NCBI GenBank assembly: GCA_017640605.1
Contig: JAEPQH010000001.1
Coordinates: 124,001 to 188,000 of the forward strand
Length of the DNA: 64,000 bases
Direction of reading: 5' to 3'
Origin: Balneolaceae bacterium
GTDB taxonomy: Bacteria > Bacteroidota > Rhodothermia > Balneolales > Balneolaceae
Positions 62,303-64,000 of the stretch are shown piece by piece (the first letter of the stretch is position 1; every line of letters starts with the position of its first letter). The position numbers and the translations under genes are program-made. Below the pieces are notes generated by a model. That model worked only from the letters and a program-made list of their open reading frames with translations, did no database searches and was not told where the DNA came from.

Positions 62303-62325
62303 TCTACTAAGTCTTTTTAAGAATC
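62287..62325. terminator. Inverted repeat over the menE stop, bidirectional terminator
   Basis: GATTCTTAAAAAG (62287-62299) and CTTTTTAAGAATC (62313-62325) form a perfect 13-bp inverted repeat with a 13-nt loop. Its left arm lies inside the last menE codons and its stem is AT-rich. The following sequence is pyrimidine-rich but no pure T run. It separates two convergent genes. Confidence 0.6.
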
Positions 62326-62358
62326 CTGTCTTCCCTTTTGTAGGATCGTTCTTCTCGT

Positions 62359-62994
62359 TTAGTAGCTAACAAACGGCATTTGATATAAGTATTCATCCGA
62401 TTCTACCTGCTTTAGAATAAAATCTGCAAGATCTTCTCTACCTAACGAAGTACCGGAGTTAACACCTACCCAACTAACCTTGTATGATCCTTTAGCTGGC
62501 TCATTTGTTAATCTTGGACCTCGGACAATTATCCATTTCAAGCCACTTTGTTCTAGTACTTTATGATGGGCAATAGCATCATTAAGAATTTTTGGAACTG
62601 CGACTTTCATAATGAACCGGATTATTTTGTCTACAAATTTAGGCTCATCTTTTTCAGGAAAAGGCAATCCACCACCCGACAATGAAATAATCTTTTCCAA
62701 TCCGTATTTCTTCATTGCAGCAATGATGTTAACCGTACCACCTTTTTGGAGCCATTCCGGGGAGCCTTTTACATGCCCAAACACACTGATTACAAAATCA
62801 CATCCATTTATCGTTTGTTCTACATCAGAAAGGTTCAAAATATCGCCTTTAATCACTTCCAAAAACTCGTGGTGAAACTCAAGCTTATCAGGATTTCTAA
62901 CTAACGCTTTTACCTGATAACCCTGCTCAACGGCTAATTTCAATACGTGTTTTCCGGTTTGTCCCGTCGCTCCAAATAAGGCAATTTTCTTCAT
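62359..62994 (-). CDS. NAD(P)-binding epimerase-like protein (SDR, NmrA-like)
   Basis: A cytosolic protein of 211 aa. The ATG at 62994 starts the Rossmann strand (KKIALFGATGQTGKHVLKLA); an in-frame ATG at 63051 adds 19 residues without a fold. The GxxGxxG nucleotide site is Gly-Ala-Thr-Gly-Gln-Thr-Gly (7-13). VKGDILNLSDVEQTINGCDF and ISVFGHVKG place the NAD(P)-dependent core; SLSGGGLPFPEK follows. No Tyr-x-x-x-Lys pair is obvious, typical for NmrA/flavin-reductase-like members. It diverges from the HxlR regulator next door, which may control it. Confidence 0.85.
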   Translation of the reverse strand: MKKIALFGATGQTGKHVLKLAVEQGYQVKALVRNPDKLEFHHEFLEVIKGDILNLSDVEQTINGCDFVISVFGHVKGSPEWLQKGGTVNIIAAMKKYGLEKIISLSGGGLPFPEKDEPKFVDKIIRFIMKVAVPKILNDAIAHHKVLEQSGLKWIIVRGPRLTNEPAKGSYKVSWVGVNSGTSLGREDLADFILKQVESDEYLYQMPFVSY

Positions 62995-63081
62995 GATGAT
63001 TGAGTATTGTTGTGATTTTTTGAAAAGATAATTCTTTATAATACCACTCACTATATTAGCTGTACTAACCTTTTTGTAAGT

Positions 63082-63426
63082 ATGGAAAAAGAAAAAATAT
63101 ACGTCACTGCACGTTGCCCTATTCGAACCACTCTTGAACTGATTGGCGGGAAATGGAAACTAATTATCCTGCAACAACTTATTATGAACTCAGAACTTCG
63201 TTTGTTCGAGTTAAAAGAATTGATTCCGGATATCAGCGAAAAAATGCTGATCCAGGAATTAAAAACGTTAGCGATATCGGGCTTAGTCCATCGAAAGAAT
63301 TACGGAGAAGTACCACCCAGAGTGGGATATCGCATAACTAAGAAAGGAGCAGAAGCTGAATCTCTGATTAAAGAAATGGTGAAATTTGCCCGGAACTACG
63401 AAGAAATAGGCCACGAGCCTATGTAG
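63082..63426 (+). CDS. HxlR family transcriptional regulator
   Basis: A 114-aa winged-helix regulator. CPIRTTLELIGGKWKLIILQ (13-32) is the family signature, with Cys13 usually the redox- or aldehyde-sensing residue. The helix-turn-helix covers FELKELIPDISEKMLIQELK (about 44-63), the wing VHRKNYGEVPPRVGYRITKK (about 71-90). HxlR-like proteins often regulate a divergent oxidoreductase, and the SDR gene at 62359 fits this. An operator in the 87-bp gap (62995-63081) is expected but not identified. Confidence 0.94.
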   Translation: MEKEKIYVTARCPIRTTLELIGGKWKLIILQQLIMNSELRLFELKELIPDISEKMLIQELKTLAISGLVHRKNYGEVPPRVGYRITKKGAEAESLIKEMVKFARNYEEIGHEPM

Positions 63427-63504
63427 ATTTTTGCAACCATTTTAAACGGTTTCGTAACGAGGACGTCTTAAAACCGACTCAAACTATTAATCTATTATTT
63501 GTTC

Positions 63505-64000
63505 GTGTTCCCAGATATTAGAAAGTACCCTAAATTCTTCCAGAAATTCAGTATTACTTGCGCTTTTTTGGCTTTGCTTACGATTCATTCTGTCAGCGCA
63601 CAACCTATTGTTCCTTATAATGATCAAAAAATTGCTGAGGAATATGGGTTTTCATCTGCAGCCTTCGATTCCCTTGCTACATTCCTCGAGGAAGCGGGCT
63701 CATCTTCTATGTTAATTTTATCAAAAGGAAAGATTGTATTCGAATGGGGAGAAACAACGAGACGACATACCATTCATTCGATCAGAAAACCCTTAATAAG
63801 TGCCCTTTACGGCATATTCATTCAACAGGGGATTATCGATACCTCAGAAACACTTAACTCTTTAAATATTGATGATATTTACTCTTTAAGCGAAATAGAG
63901 CGTTCTGCGAGATTGATTGATGTACTTAAATCTAGATCGGGTGTATATCATGATGCCGCGGCAAATTCCCGTGGTATGATTGCAAACCGCCCGCCCAGAA
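63505..64000 (+). CDS. Serine hydrolase (beta-lactamase class C-like), partial
   Basis: This frame is open to the window end. GTG at 63505 (or TTG at 63499) is the only plausible start, giving leader FFQKFSITCAFLALLTIHSV then SAQ. The mature part resembles class C beta-lactamase/esterase relatives: SSMLILSKGKIVFEWGETT (about 72-90), HSIRKPLISALYGIFIQQG (about 95-113, where Ser-Ile-Arg-Lys is the catalytic SxxK) and IDVLKSRSGVYHDAA (about 141-155). The Tyr-x-Asn and Lys-Thr-Gly motifs lie beyond the window. An esterase or peptidase function is as likely as lactamase activity. Confidence 0.75.
   Translation, partial: MFPDIRKYPKFFQKFSITCAFLALLTIHSVSAQPIVPYNDQKIAEEYGFSSAAFDSLATFLEEAGSSSMLILSKGKIVFEWGETTRRHTIHSIRKPLISALYGIFIQQGIIDTSETLNSLNIDDIYSLSEIERSARLIDVLKSRSGVYHDAAANSRGMIANRPPR

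Overview
The window is AT-rich bacterial chromosome and is densely coded on both strands. It most resembles the Balneolota/Rhodothermota branch near the Bacteroidota. Four large secreted proteins end in a C-terminal module with the Asn-Tyr-Pro-Asn-Pro-Phe-Asn-Pro motif typical of type-IX-like sorting domains in that group. Other hints are a DUF3098 protein, a eukaryote-like (GSII) glutamine synthetase, menaquinone genes, many lipoproteins, and few clear Shine-Dalgarno sites. This placement is inference from family content; no rRNA or tRNA gene was seen to confirm it.

Layout. 1-3440 (minus): end of a secreted Calx-beta-like protein, a DAACS symporter, a DUF92 protein and a DUF3098 protein. 3535-8162 (plus): maf, a TPR protein, a secreted protein of the family often mislabelled asparagine synthetase B, and mazG. 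8163-12632: a DUF2306-like membrane protein whose tail is in another frame, citrate synthase, and leuS. 13104-21316 (plus): eight tightly overlapping genes that alternate PEGA-like, DUF5683-like envelope proteins (four) with FnIII-like lipoproteins (four). This is the strongest candidate for an undescribed system. 21294-21715: an AbrB-type antitoxin with a truncated PIN toxin. 21855-25297 (minus): a LuxC-like acyl-CoA reductase and a LuxE-like acyl-protein synthetase, separated by a GIY-YIG nuclease gene flanked by ~127 bp direct repeats, plus an outer-membrane barrel. 25343-31914 (minus): a lipoprotein, an NHL propeller, purD, tpiA, a thioredoxin-fold lipoprotein without CxxC, and gatB.

32043-38392: two tandem secreted paralogues, a rhodanese lipoprotein and a 982-aa propeller-like secreted protein. 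38711-46225: pckA, a second PIN toxin-antitoxin pair with a visible operator, prfA, a four-helix-bundle protein, purK-GNAT-purE, and a lipoprotein. 46316-50187: a GH2 glycosidase, a small secreted protein, an RRM RNA-binding protein, a YbjQ-family protein and a basic secreted protein. 50306-57438 (minus): a GT-C-like membrane protein and its GT2 partner, a MacB-like permease, DUF2141, a TPR lipoprotein, a CsaA-like protein and another sorted secreted protein. 57561-62302: glnA divergent from menA-menC-menE. 62359-64000: an NAD(P)-binding protein divergent from an HxlR regulator, then the start of a serine hydrolase.

Together the genes give central carbon metabolism (citrate synthase, PEPCK, TPI), purine synthesis (purD, purK, purE), menaquinone synthesis, translation (leuS, gatB, prfA) and a large investment in secreted and surface proteins. 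A palindromic site built on TGAAAGCGCTTT lies both upstream of pckA and between glnA and menA, suggesting a shared LacI/CcpA-like regulator. No transposase, CRISPR array, rRNA or tRNA was recognised.
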